Below are positions 63,768 to 64,000 of a DNA stretch of 64,000 bases, piece by piece (positions within the stretch are counted from its first letter, which is position 1; each line of letters begins with the position of its first letter). Source of the stretch: Luidia sarsii. Lineage: Eukaryota > Echinodermata > Asteroidea > Paxillosida > Luidiidae. Below the pieces are notes generated by a model. That model did not search any database and had not been told where the DNA came from. It saw only the letters and a list, made by a program, of their open reading frames with translations. Where the stretch lies: positions 2,515,974-2,579,973 of the forward strand of contig OX465104.1 of assembly GCA_949987565.1 (NCBI GenBank), in the 5' to 3' direction. A program made the translations under genes and the position numbers.

Positions 63768-63870
63768 GACCCCCCCCCTCCAACACTCAAACCCCCCCCC
63801 CCCCCCCCCCCCGCCCTCCGCCTCCCCCCCCCCCCCCCGGCCCTCCGCCTACCCCAACCCCCCCCCCCTG
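63768..63870 (+). repeat. C-rich homopolymer tract
   Basis: Runs of 8-18 C broken by GCCCTCCGCCT. Gives a PPPP pseudo-ORF. Assembly accuracy is doubtful here. Confidence 0.85.
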
Positions 63871-64000
63871 CCTACTGGAGGCAATGGATTCTACGGTAAT
63901 TGCCAATCCTATTGTTACCAAGGAGATCACAAAGCCATAACAACGGGTGAATTGTCAATGACATTGACAACCATCATGACCATTAGATCATTTTTTTCCC

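Noticed and set aside
63746..63940. Proline-rich ORF
   Set aside because: Homopolymeric C tract.

Overview
This is an animal nuclear genome window: the coding sequence is split by long introns with GT..AG borders, and intergenic DNA is dominated by transposon debris and satellites. The repeat content (many foldback and TTAA-flanked short elements, Penelope-like retroelement ends, tRNA-derived SINEs, tacatgta-rich microsatellites) together with the protein sequences suggests a marine invertebrate deuterostome. An echinoderm is my best guess, but the sequence alone does not prove it.

Two genes can be supported. (1) CLCN7, the lysosomal/endosomal 2Cl-/H+ exchanger, lies on the + strand from 2389 to 41121. 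I can follow 20 coding exons whose splice phases all agree. They sum to 2286 nt (761 codons plus stop) and span from an N-terminal acidic dileucine sorting motif through the CLC membrane core to both CBS domains. An extra small N-terminal exon between 2476 and 13419 cannot be excluded. (2) The C-terminal exon (308 codons) of a CDR2/CDR2L coiled-coil protein lies on the - strand at 55497-56424. Its upstream exons were not found here. The two genes converge, with about 14 kb of repeats between their stop codons.

Layout: 1-2388, Penelope-like element (PLE) 3' ends, then the CLCN7 promoter side. 2389-41121, CLCN7, with introns filled by foldback elements, TTAA-flanked MITEs, two THAP-carrying foldback elements (the second at 39.4-40.1 kb), a C/T tract (9.3 kb), a duplicated palindromic element (19.7-23.2 kb), a 1.1-kb C/T microsatellite (27.7 kb), a 1.7-kb CCAGGCCATTTT minisatellite (29.1 kb) and an ACTACA satellite (32.1 kb). 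41122-55496, intergenic: TTAA elements, an 86-bp repeat, SINEs, a PLE copy and a large inverted array of a second PLE-like family. 55497-56424, CDR2-like exon. 56425-64000, more MITEs, a 140-bp satellite, a 75-bp tRNA-head array and a near-identical 186-bp satellite.

The most interesting non-genic signals are: a ubiquitous short repeat that two copies link to the 3' end of a GIY-YIG-encoding Penelope-like element; a second repeat family with a hammerhead-ribozyme-like core; foldback elements carrying a THAP zinc-finger exon; and at least four unrelated-looking element families all bounded by TTAA. Almost all long ORFs outside the exons are artefacts of simple repeats.
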